A DNA stretch of 64,000 nucleotides from NCBI GenBank assembly GCA_033030425.1, contig JAUFSD010000001.1:2294001-2358000 (forward strand). Reading direction: 5' to 3'. The translations under genes and the position numbers were made by a program. Numbering within the stretch: the stretch's first letter is position 1; every line of letters begins with the position of its first letter. The DNA is from Verpa conica (Eukaryota > Ascomycota > Pezizomycetes > Pezizales > Morchellaceae). Below the pieces are notes generated by a model that was not told where the DNA came from, made no database searches, and saw nothing but the letters and a program-made list of their open reading frames with translations. This document shows, piece after piece, positions 34,860 to 44,643 of the stretch.

Positions 34860-35484
34860 ACGGAGGCCTGTATCACTATAACTGTCATATCAACGCAATT
34901 GCGACAAAAATAAATGGAAAATAAAATAAAATACAAAGTGCAAAGAAAAATGATCCAGGAGCTTATGATATAACTAGGCATATTAAAGGGTGACTGGTAG
35001 GTAGATACCCCTAATTAGAGCTATAAGAAAAAAAAACATAAATAAGAATAGCCATAATTAAATAAATAGAAATGTGGGGAAAGAACATAAATTAAACTAT
35101 GTAGAAGACTTACTTATTTTACCTTACAAGGTCCTTTAAGGGAGCTCTTACTCTCTACCTAAAACTGTCAGTACCAATTTAAATTAAAAGAATTAATTCT
35201 ATAATAAAATAGGGCTTCACTACAACTATTAATATGTATGATAAGTTATAAGCTTTACATAGCTCTATCACTATTTGACTTTTTTCTTATTTTCCAAATT
35301 AGTGATTCCAATAAATGCTATATTTGTGGCCTAATTAGGGTTACTACTAACCAGTTAGCCATACCTTTAATATGCCTGATTATTTTATAAGCTCCTAGTT
35401 TTTTTTTCTTTCATTTTTTCCATTTTCCATTTTTTGTTGTCGCAATTGCGTTGATATGACGGTTATAGTGATACAGGCCTCTGT
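34860..35484. mobile_element. MITE-like element, about 625 bp, about 50-bp near-perfect TIRs
   Basis: The left arm (about 34861-34915) reads GGAGGCCTGTATCACTATAA, then CTGTCATATCAACGCAATTG and CGACAA. The right arm (about 35436-35484) is the inverted copy with only a few substitutions. Similarity continues inward with ATGGAAAAT-type runs. Both flanks show TA next to the arms, and TATTAAG occurs just outside each end (34850s and 35484-35490), so a TA or slightly larger target duplication is likely. The interior is AT-rich and noncoding. It lies 95 bp after the stop codon of the acidic-tailed gene and may supply its 3' end. Confidence 0.78.
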
Positions 35485-35822
35485 ATTAAGAAAGTGTAAA
35501 CCATCCCTCTTGGTGACGATAGTGTATATCTAATAAGTTTTCCTCTAAATTCTTTGGAGAACATATCTGTCTAAATATAAAAGAACTCTTAGAAGTTTCT
35601 TGTTAAGAATTTACTAAGAGTACCACCGGGATAATAGACTGGTTATAGGTAGCGCTCCCAAACACACGAGCTAGATTGAGCCTAGTAGGTTCACCTAGAT
35701 TTTAAGATAGAAAAACAAAATTATCAGTATATATCTTAGCCTTAGGGGTCTATGTATTTATGATGGATTAATTATCGGTATTGATAGTAGCTAAATTATT
35801 AAAGCATCTAGAGGGTTCCAGG

Positions 35823-36082
35823 TATTGTTGGCGATCAAAACGATCCGGAACTTCCGAGGTACCTATACATGCTTGACAACCGTTCAACCTGAAGCAATTC
35901 TCACAAAACTCCACTAAAGATGTACCTGAAATGGCCTAAATTATGAGATACACCTTAGTTTAGATTTAGGTGTGGTTTAAAAAAAAAAATATTAATTTTG
36001 TGCTTCTCATGGCTATGTTATGATAGTTGCTTTGGTTGCTATATACCTCTGGGGTTCCGGATCGTTCTGATCAACAACAATA
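35823..36082. repeat. Inverted-repeat element, about 43-bp diverged arms
   Basis: Left arm 35823-35867 (TATTGTTGGCGATCAAAACG, ATCCGGAACTTCCGAGGTA) and right arm 36041-36082 (TACCTCTGGGGTTCCGGATC, GTTCTGATCAACAACAATA) pair with about eight mismatches, mostly transitions. About 260 bp, noncoding. An old foldback/MITE copy. Confidence 0.6.
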
Positions 36083-36777
36083 GTTGTAGGAGTACGGGAG
36101 GAGATATAAACAAGTGCAGTTACCGAAATCACTGCTCCAGAGAATACACTTATTAGGAGTATTTGTCGTCTTGTAGGCTTTGTTGGCTGTGTCGATTCAC
36201 AATATTAGGAAACTAGTAATAGATAGAGAGAAATTCACGAATATCGATAGATTACTAGACCTACTGATATATATATATCCTATATGAATTTTCTAGAAAG
36301 AGGGAAGGAAAAATATAGTCTAGGGTATACAAGATGCTATTACAAGAGGGTATAGAAGGTAAGGGAAGGAAGATACTTTATACAATCGGCAATTTCAAAT
36401 CTGAAAATTCAAATGAACTCAGCCTATCTAAGCAAGAATTTAGTTCAATAGCTCAGTGAAAGAGGGAGAATAGAGAAAAATACTTACTAAACTCTTTATA
36501 TAAGTATTTTTGCCAAGGCAAACCTGCAACCTTTGGGTTGTGCTCGGGATGAATAGTTTATTACCAACAACTCAGAAAGCTGATCCTCCAATCAAACCTA
36601 TACTCAACTAATCTTCCCCTTCCAACGACACCTGTGCTCCCCTCGACCACCAGATCTTTTCATGGTATTAGAACCCGGGCAACCACTCCCCACCTCCCAC
36701 TCCCTAAAAAAAAAGCAATCTGTCAACCCACAACCCCAACCCACCCCCATCCATAAAAGAAAGAGAAGTGATATCAC

Positions 36778-37755
36778 TCACTGCTCAATAAAGAATTTAT
36801 TATCATTCTCACCAATCAACAACTCGACTGTTTCAACGGTATCACAACTAGCCGCCCCAGCCCTCGTATTGTCCCACGAAGCACGTATCCACCCACTACC
36901 AGACTCAAGTGGGAATATAAGATCCGTCGATTCCAGTCCCCAGAGGTCAAGATTCACTTTATACTTCCCCATCTCTTCATCATACTTGACACTTAAATGG
37001 AACTGCAGGCCACTCTTACAAGCCTCGGGAACCTCACTATCACGGCGATCCTCCAAATCTGGCTCAACCTTCAGGTACCAAGTCCCCGTCCTCATCTTTG
37101 CCTGGGAGCCATCACCAGTATTCGTCGGAAGAACAAGCGAGGTCGTTGCCATAGTCTTCACTAAAGTCTTAGTCGTAGTTGCCGTCTCATCTCCACTCTG
37201 TAGAACCTTATGAATCTCCACCTTCCTCAGCGCAAAAAAGATCGTTGGCACAACACCAACAAGCATCGCACATACAACAACTACGCACACAACCAAAAAC
37301 AACCTTTTACGCATCCCACACACTAGTGCCTCCCCTCTCTCCTTCTCCCCACCCCCTGGGTCTTCTCTTCCCCCTGTAAGTAGACCAATAGCACATACTT
37401 CACCTTTAATAACTGGTTCAATCCCGTAGTTCTGCTCAGGGCTACGATAGTGTATATTTGTGCCAGTTTCAGCGGTACGACGCACCTCGAGGAAGTCAGA
37501 AGTTGTGGGTGTGGATGTGGGAATGGTGTTGGTGGAGGGGATGATTATCATGTCTGGGTGCGCCGCTTTATAGGCATTGTAGGCGGCCTCACGGGCTGTG
37601 AGGCGTTGTTGCTTTTCTAGCTCTTCTTGTTGGAGGGTTTTGGGTGCCCACCAGGGCATCTCGAAGACGGGTTCGGTGTGCTATAGGTTGTTAGTGCGAG
37701 GGGTTTTAGTTGCGGGATAAAGGGAGGTGGGGTATACTTTTCTATGGTTTGCCAT
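36778..37755 (-). CDS. Single-pass membrane protein of unknown function, 2 exons
   Basis: Exons in transcript order: 37755-37738 (MANHRK) and 37680-36778, giving 306 residues. The 18-nt first exon is inferred from a clean GTATAC donor and a CTATAG acceptor; without it the frame starts at 37659. Cytosolic N-terminus with HTEPVFEMPWWAPKTLQQEE and a charged helix (ELEKQQRLTAREAAYNAYKAAHPDM). One membrane helix at about residues 131-155 (RLFLVVCVVVVCAMLVGVVP). The C-terminal domain of about 150 residues is Thr-rich then globular with two Cys (PEACKSGLQFHL and GAASCDTVE) that could form a disulfide outside the cytosol (WYLKVEPDLED, LDLWGLESTDLIFPLESGSG). Not recognised. Type of N- to C-terminal orientation is inferred from the basic residues (CGMRKR) before the helix. 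Confidence 0.65.
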
Positions 37756-39018
37756 TGTGGGGGTGGTGTAGTTGACTGGTTGGGTGGAAATGATCGAGGT
37801 TTGAGGAAATGATCGAGTGGGTGTAAATAAGAGGATGGTAGGTAAAGAGTGAAGATGGTAGTAGAGAGTAAAGCACAGAGGCACTTAACTTATCACTAGA
37901 TACCATGAGATTGAATTAAAGCTGTCGTAGTAAGAAAGGAAAGGATAAGATGGAAGGGGAGAATCAATGGGAGACGTCGTTGTCTAACAAGCCACTTGGA
38001 ATATTTGTGGCGCCGGTCTGGGGTGAGTTGGACTACACCGGTAGTAGCGGTAGTTGGAGTCGCAGCGAATGCAAACAGATAGTATAGCAAGTCCGTGTTT
38101 TTATTTGTTTCTTTGTATTGAAGCAGGTTTGAATTTTTTATCTTATTGGGAGCTTTGGGTAATTGGTGGATTACCTAAGCTGAGTAGAGCTGTGGATGAA
38201 ACATTAACGATTAATGTTATTATGTAATATACAGCGAACGGTAAAAAAGATCGAGAAACGCGAGACACAAGAATCAGCATTCCTATTCGTTCTTTAGGTT
38301 TTTGGCAAAGATTCTGGTAGTAGGATTGGCCATAATCCCCTGGTAGCAGACCCTGGTTTCTCGATCTTTTTTGCCGTACGCTGTACATATTAGGAGTTTT
38401 GTGTTACAATACTGATTGGGAGTTAATTGTAGAGTTTACCTACGTTAGTGCCACAAGATAGAATGATAGACTAGACGCCTGCTCTAATTTTTATCCGTAC
38501 ATAGGGTCTCTCTTTGGCATAAGTACCCTCAGGATCAGATGTTACACTGCTTAGAATAGGGCTACATATAGAGTATAAAAACGGAGTGAATTTACTGCCA
38601 TAGCACTACGGAATTTAGTCGCAAATACCGAATTAAATCAGTATTTGAGGTAGATTACTGTACCAATACCGTATTCCCCCCATATCGCTGGCGTATTGGC
38701 GGGAGCACCGTACTGATCCCACCCCTCTTTTGGTACTGTAAGTTCAAAGATAATCTCCCAAGAACTCCGCAAAAAATGAGCCGGCGTATGATTAACCCTA
38801 AATTTTACTTAACATTACCATTTTGGTTTCTAGGTAAAGAAGCGATTTCTAAAAGCTCTAGGGTAATAATAGACATCTTTCATTGGGCTATGAGCAAGTG
38901 CCAAACCAGAGCAAATATAAAAATACACCTAAAAACTAGATAATGAATAAATAAACCATATGAATAAGAAAAACCTCCACCTCTATTGTTTTTAACCCCG
39001 CCCCATCTATTTTATAAA
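37756..39018. other. Intergenic region with a small inverted-repeat element
   Basis: About 1.26 kb between two minus-strand genes. Contains the foldback at 38228-38387. Minus-strand frames at 37896-38388 have no motif. Confidence 0.5.
38228..38387. repeat. Short inverted-repeat element (160 bp, 32-bp arms)
   Basis: Left arm ATACAGCGAACGGTAAAAAA followed by GATCGAGAAAC; right arm GTTTCTCGATC then TTTTTTGCCGTACGCTGTA. Three or four mismatches. Noncoding loop of about 95 bp. Confidence 0.65.
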
Positions 39019-40971
39019 TCAAGCCTGTGAAGAGATCAAGTCAGCATGCTTCCCTCTCTCTATTCTTCAACCTCCGTTTCTCACCAACAAGGGAAGTTCA
39101 AACTCACCCAAGCACCAATCAACGCCATACCCATCCCGCCAGCAGCAACCGCGCCACAAGCCTGTATCCTTCTCTTCCCCGTCAAGCTTATATAACTCTC
39201 ATCACTCAAAAAATCTTCAGCCAGCAACTCCACCAATCCGGCAAAAAGTAGTAGGCCCGAGGAAATCGCGTTCATGATACCCACCATTAACAATCCAGTT
39301 TGGGAAGCTGGATCATATAGCTTACGGGTTGCAAGGCCGATGGCTTGGCCGATGGGCGTGGTCGTGCCATAGGCGAGACACATAAGCCATGGCTTTAACG
39401 AACCTTTCGGGAATGCGGAGAGGGCGGCAATGCGACTACCGAGGGCCAAACCTTCAAAAGTTTGATGGAATGTTATAGCTATGAGGAGGACTATAAAATT
39501 AGAGCCAGTGGCGACAGAGAGGGCCATGCCTATTTCTCGTAGTTAATATCAATTCCTCCTCACAAGTAAATTTCACTGTAGGGTAAATACCAATAAAAAC
39601 ACTATGAAACAATATACCCGCTTCCAACAACATGACCTGCAACAGATTCTTCTGTTGTTGTTGCTGCTCTGTGAGTCTGCTCCCAACCCTCTGCGGCCTA
39701 TATCCACTGCTCACACTCATACTCCTCACTCTCCTCCCACCATTTCTTAGGGGTCCTCCTGTCAGCGCCCTAGTTTCCTGCTCCATTCCATCATCTTCAC
39801 TTTCACTCTCCTCCCCATCTGCCTCAGGCCTTCCGGCTATAGTGGGCGTCGGCAAGAGAATATCTAAATCCAGACTCGCCCTTTCAATCTTCTGTAGCTG
39901 TGTTCCAATACTCCCACTCCGCTTATTTCTCGTTGCGGGAATGACTCTCATGAGTCCGCCATCGAGACCCTCTTCATGAATTGTCGAGACGGCTGTAGAG
40001 TTTGAACGAGAGTGACTAGGTGTACCGCCGGCGAGTGGAACAGCAGAGTGGCATCCCCCCATTGAGCCTCCGTTCATAGTGCTGAAGACCATCTCAATGG
40101 TCACAACGACAAAAACCGAGATCATTGCAATGAGCCCTGCCATGGCGGGGTATGAGGTGTTCCAGAACGGGGGAAGACATGGGTCAGTTAGGGACGTGAA
40201 AGCGGTAGGTAGAAGGTGGACGAATGCGGTTGCTATCAGGACGCCTGTACCGAAGCTGTGGGGGGGGGTTAGTCTTGAGTATCGCATGGGCATCAGGGAA
40301 GAAAGGGGGGGTTTACTGTCTCGATAGAAATCTAGAATAATCTATTAGTGATGTTTCATGCCTGAAGCCGTACCGGAGGGGGACACCTTACAGGAAATGT
40401 TGCGGAACCCGCACCTGCGGGAATTTCTTGACTATCAGTGGGAAGGAGCATGCTATCAGCAACTTTGTCAGCACCCCCGAAATCTCAAAAAATGTGATCA
40501 CCCCCGGATAGAGCAAGCAAGCAGGAAGCCATTCCAGGAATCTTGCCCACCAGCTCTACCCGGGCTGCAGAGTCCCCTCCTTCCCCTCTCTCCAATAGAC
40601 TCGAATGAAACGTAAAGGAGCTGAGTACCGACATAGTATACTTTGGAACAATATGATAAACAGTGCCAACACATGTAATGGTAGGTTATAAGATCCGTCC
40701 GTCTTTCCTCCACAAACCTAATTACCCCACTCACCCTCTACTCAACATCATAACGGTAGACCTGGGAAGAAAGCTTGTTTTACGTACGAGTGAGGCTCTG
40801 GTTGTAAGTTCCGGCGCAAGGTACGGCGGGTTCTGATTGTAACCTACAGATCGAGTTAGCTATTCTGTTTGTAGATCTCACACACGCGCGCGCGCACACA
40901 AACTGCACTGCCAAGGATCTAGCCTTACCTTCGAAGCCCGAGGGGTTTGTATCGCGAGTTGGGCAATTCAT
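39019..40971 (-). CDS. ZIP-family zinc transporter, 8 exons including two micro-exons
   Basis: Exons in transcript order: 40971-40929, 40843-40788, 40717-40633, 40452-40392, 40331-40317 (15 nt), 40255-39591, 39529-39108, 39024-39019 (Ala plus stop). Total 450 residues, phases consistent. N-terminus MNCPTRDTNPSGFEGYNQNP then TRASLVCGGK resembles fungal plasma-membrane Zrt1/Zrt2-type proteins. Helix 1 PLHVLALFIILFQSILS leads to CSFPLIVKKFPQVRVPQ, and helix 2 is HFGTGVLIATAFVHLLPTAF. A variable cytosolic loop rich in Ser, Glu and Gln follows. The zinc-binding helices are EAGILFHSVFIGI (helix 4) and IAITFHQTFEGLALG (helix 5), with the conserved H-S and H-Q-x-x-E-G motifs. It ends MALIGAWA. It would import zinc (or iron) across the plasma membrane. 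The donor of exon 3 (GTCGGT) is weak and should be checked. Confidence 0.9.
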
Positions 40972-41566
40972 CGCGGGGAGGTGAGAGTGCTCCCGGAGTT
41001 TGTAGGATAGGGGATCTGAGGAATGAACAGAACAAGAGAAGAGAAGAGAAGAGATTCGGCCTGCGAAGTGAATATAGTAAAAGCAACTCTGAGATAAGAA
41101 CAGTCTACACTATAGTACTTATTACACCCAAGCCATGCATGTAAATATCAAGATATAAATGATAGGCGTCGATACAAAACATTCCAGGAGAAGAGATGAC
41201 AGCTCCGGTGCCGAGGAACCGGTCAGTCAGCCCTGACCCTGCAGCCACACCCAAAAGAGAACCCTGGGCCTGCGCCAGATGAGAGTCTGCAGCGCCTACG
41301 CTAGATGTAGAATATCTGCCGCCGCCGTTGGGCGTCAATTGACAGGGGGTACGTCTCCCAGTCCCAGAAAGTGATTAGAGTGGTACTCAAGATTCTTGGG
41401 CTTCTGTTTAAGAGTGCCGGATTCCCAGGAAGTTCTGCTTAATTACTTGTTACTATCCCTCTTTTTTCTTTTTTCCTTCCCTTTCTTTCTTTCTCTGTCG
41501 TTCTCTTAAGCTTGTTACTCCGCCACTATTATCTTTATTTCCCCACATTCTCTTAAATAGTTAACC
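40972..41566. promoter_or_regulatory. Shared divergent promoter region of ZIP and TPT transporters
   Basis: 595 bp between the two start codons. Contains a GAAGAGAAGAGAAGAGA run at about 41036-41053 and a CT-rich tract at about 41455-41510 (TTTTTTCTTTTTTCCTTCCC) before the TPT start. I did not find a convincing Zap1-type zinc-responsive element, but the divergent layout makes one worth searching. Confidence 0.4.
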
Positions 41567-42958
41567 ATGTCTGATCAGAAAACTCGCCTGTTGCCTGTTC
41601 ACGCCTCTTCAACTTCCACTTCTCCACAGCCAAAAAACACATCTGATGCCCAACAACCGCAGGATTCGGTACGGGCAAAATATGCATGGCTTACTATATA
41701 CTTTGCACTCAACCTGGCGTTGACGCTTTACAATAAGGCAGTTATGGGAAAGGTAATAATCATTTATCCCCCCCTGCTACAACGCCGTGGGAAGGGAGAA
41801 ATGATCAACTGCTAGAAATTTCATACAAAAACATACTAACATTACAAATAGTTCCCATTCCCATACCTATTAACAGGAATACACGCACTATGTGGTTCTA
41901 TCGGCTGCACAATATTTTACATGCGAGGAACCTTCGAATTGACACGGCTTACGGATCAGGAGAACTTGATTATGCTCTTGTTCTCGATGCTGTACACGAT
42001 TAATATCGCAATTAGCAATGTCTCATTGTATGTCTCATCACCTTCTTTTCTGTACATCACCCGTGCCACGTCCAAAACCCCAGAAGACATTCCTAGCAAA
42101 TGGGCTCAAAATAGAGTGTTTGATGCGGGAATGATATCTGAGGTTAAAAGAATATCATTACCCAAACCAAACCTTACCCGTTAGCCCACATGCACAACCC
42201 GTTAACCCATATGCACAACCGACCTACCGATCATTTCTTTCAATATAATATCACCAATAACTAACCTACTATCTAGAAACCTCGTAACAATTCCTTTCCA
42301 CCAAATAGTCCGAGCAACCACCCCCTTCTTCACTGTGATTATCTATGCCGTCTTCTTCTCCAAGACCTACTCCCGCCTCACATACATCTCCCTCATCCCA
42401 GTAGTCCTCGGCGTCGCCCTCGCAACCTTCGGGGACTACTATTTCACCCCACTCGGCTTCATCCTCACCCTCCTCGGCGCCTTCCTTGCCGCACTTAAAA
42501 CAGTTGTTACGAACCGTATCCAGACGTCCGGCCTCAAACTCTCCCCCCTCGAAATCCTGTTCCGTATGAGCCCATTGGCGCTCGTCCAGACACTCATATA
42601 CGCATACTTTACCGGCGAGATTGGGAAGCTGGAGGTCTACGCTGCTGAACATATGGGGAGTAGGGATGCGGTGATATTGGCGGTGAATGGTGCTATTGCG
42701 TTCGCGCTTAATGTCATCAGTTTTACGGCGAATAAGAAGACAGGGGCTCTCACGATGACGGTGGCGGCAAATGTTAAACAGATTTTGACAATTGTACTGA
42801 GTATTGTATTTTGGGGATTAGCGGTCAGTTGGTTGAATGTTTCTGGAATTTGTTTGACGCTGGCAGGTGGCGCGTGGTATGCGAAGGTTGAGTTGGAGGC
42901 GAAGCAGGTTAAGAGTGCGCCGGCTTTGGAACCGTTGATGGAGGTTAAGGCTGGGTAG
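41567..42958 (+). CDS. Triose-phosphate/nucleotide-sugar-type transporter (DMT family), 3 exons
   Basis: Exons 41567-41752, 41852-42027 and 42277-42958 give 347 residues. About ten membrane helices: YAWLTIYFALNLALTLYNKAV, FPFPYLLTGIHALCGSIGC, NLIMLLFSMLYTINIAISNVSL, NLVTIPFHQIVRATTPFFTV, YISLIPVVLGVALATFGDYY, TPLGFILTLLGAFLAALKTV and so on. The motifs LTLYNKAVMG, H-x-L-C, SNVSL, V-x-F-HQ-(I/V)-VRA-x-x-P and A-x-N-V-K-x-x-x-T-I are those of the TPT (PF03151-like) branch of the drug/metabolite superfamily. Fungal members sit in the Golgi or ER and exchange phosphorylated sugars or nucleotide sugars; the substrate is not predictable. N-terminus is cytosolic, Ser/Gln-rich. Confidence 0.9.
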
Positions 42959-43956
42959 GTTGGTTTTTTTATTGCTTTGAGGTGTACTTGTTTGGTTTTG
43001 CTTTGTTTTGCTTTGTTTTGCTTTTCCTTTTGGGATTTGGGATTTGGGATTTAGAAGGTATGTAATATTTACATAGGATATAGGACGAGTCATACAGCAT
43101 TTACGCATGCTATCTCTTTTATTTCTTATTTCTTATTTTAGGCTTAGTAGTTGGGAACTATTAACTCTATCAAGAGCGCAAAGGCATATGAATAGTAGCT
43201 ATATCTATTCACGTAAGCTCTCATCAAATTCACTTATACTTGTCGATTGGACTTACGATGCCTTTTCTTGGGTAGTAATCCTGATGGGGCTTTAGATACA
43301 ATGTAGAAATACAACTTGATCTGATATAAACAGAGACGTTATTCCCTTTTTATCCCGTGTAGAAAGGTAGTTTGCGGGGGTTTAACGGTATTAGTTATAG
43401 TCACTTCTATCTCTCCACTACAACAATAATGAGGTCTAGGTTACTTTATCGCTGCGGTGTAACCCCGGCTTGCAGGATGCACATAGTATTCTCATGACTA
43501 ATTTGGCCTACGGACCATCTAGACCTGCCCCCCGTAGACTATAGTGGAGTTTACTAAACTTGAATATCCCCCCAAGGTAGAATATTCTAACGATGATTGC
43601 AAGTTAAAAGAAGATACCAAAGTACTTTTTGGTCTAGCAAGAGCTACCAGGACTTTGGAGGCCACGGCATTTGGGCTACAATAGATTCAAGATTGAGATG
43701 GTAGGTTCATTTATAGAACAGTGATATACCAGAAACAGGTCAGTAACGGGATACAGTTCTTGGGTATTGAGTATTCAGTCCAAATATTTTGACAGCTGTA
43801 TATAAGTTCGTGTACACGAGCCAGCCCAACCAGCCAACCGGCCTGACCCCTCCACCCCCTACTACCACGCTCTGACCGCATTCCATCCCTCTTCTCCATT
43901 TTATCAATTTCTCAAACCTCTATTATCGACCTTTATCTCTTCCCTCAGTTCTAGAT
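42959..43956. other. Intergenic region between convergent genes
   Basis: Holds the 3' regions of the TPT gene (plus) and SmG (minus), with simple repeats at 42998-43052. No gene was seen. Confidence 0.5.
42998..43052 (+). repeat. Simple tandem repeats: CTTTGTTTTG and GGGATTT units
   Basis: Two to three copies of CTTTGTTTTG (about 43001-43025) followed by three copies of GGGATTT (43032-43052), in the 3' untranslated region of the TPT gene. Confidence 0.8.
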
Positions 43957-44445
43957 CTAGTTTATCCTTTCCAGTGCCTATGAACCAATAATGTCAGTCT
44001 AGTTGTATTGTTGGGGTAAAAGTAGGTATAGCGAGGGGTTAGAACGCACCTCCAACATGACAACTGAGTTCCCTCTGATTACGACTGTACCGATACGGAC
44101 CTTCTCTCCACCATCCTTCTCCTCAACCGCATCATCAAGGACTATATTTAGGAAGACCTAGATTGCCCCTCGTTAACATCACGTTCAGGCCTACAGTTCC
44201 CCCAACATCAAAAAAGAAAAAGCCAGGCCTTGAAAAGATCTGCAGAGACTGAAAACATGGATGAAAGAAGAGAGGAGGGGGTTACATCGTATCCTCTGAG
44301 CACACCAATCACCTTGCGGCTGCCATTGAGCTGCACAAAAAGGCGTTTATCGAGGTACTGTTCATTTGCATACCGTTAGCTACCGTCCGATTAGGGCCAC
44401 AGGATGTGCTCTTACCTTTTTGAGTTCGGGTTGAGCTTGTGGCAT
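43957..44445 (-). CDS. SMX2: Small nuclear ribonucleoprotein SmG, 4 exons
   Basis: Exons in transcript order: 44445-44416, 44357-44286, 44157-44050, 43977-43957, giving 76 residues, the normal SmG length. Reads MPQAQPELKKYLDKRLFVQL, NGSRKVIGVLRGYDVFLNIV, LDDAVEEKDGGEKVRIGTVV, IRGNSVVMLEALERIN. Sm1 motif (G-x-x-x-x-V-x-G-x-L-x-G-x-D-x-x-x-N) and Sm2 motif (I-R-G-N-S) are complete. SmG is part of the heptameric Sm ring on U1, U2, U4 and U5 snRNAs. Divergent from NTR2. All introns are short, and no exon exceeds 108 nt, so it shows only as fragments in an open-frame scan. Confidence 0.97.
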
Positions 44446-44643
44446 TTTGAGATTCGAGTGTAGAGAACGACGAACGTGGGGAGGGAAGGAGCGATATGAG
44501 AGGGAGATTTGAGGTTTAGGCGTTGTCAGGCCTTGGCGCGTGTGGCTACTCAACAAGGGTCCCGACGTCACTAAGCTCAAAGAACTGTGGGAGCTCGCAG
44601 GTCAACTGTAACTCCACAACTCTACACCTCCACATCTTGAACT
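44446..44643. promoter_or_regulatory. Bidirectional promoter of SmG and NTR2
   Basis: 198 bp between the start codons of two splicing genes. GC-balanced, no TATA box seen. The shared promoter suggests co-expression of a snRNP core protein and a spliceosome-recycling factor. Confidence 0.6.

Larger units (their letters stand above)
34765..36777. other. Intergenic region rich in inverted-repeat elements
   Basis: About 2 kb of AT-rich DNA with two separate inverted-repeat elements (34860-35484 and 35823-36082). No frame of note. Confidence 0.55.

Noticed and set aside
40358..40734. Plus-strand 85-codon frame and overlapping minus-strand 78-codon frame
   Set aside because: Both overlap ZIP transporter exons and introns in other frames and have no motif.
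40885..40905. GCGCGCGC/ACAC dinucleotide run as a regulatory element
   Set aside because: It is a simple repeat inside intron 1 of the ZIP gene.
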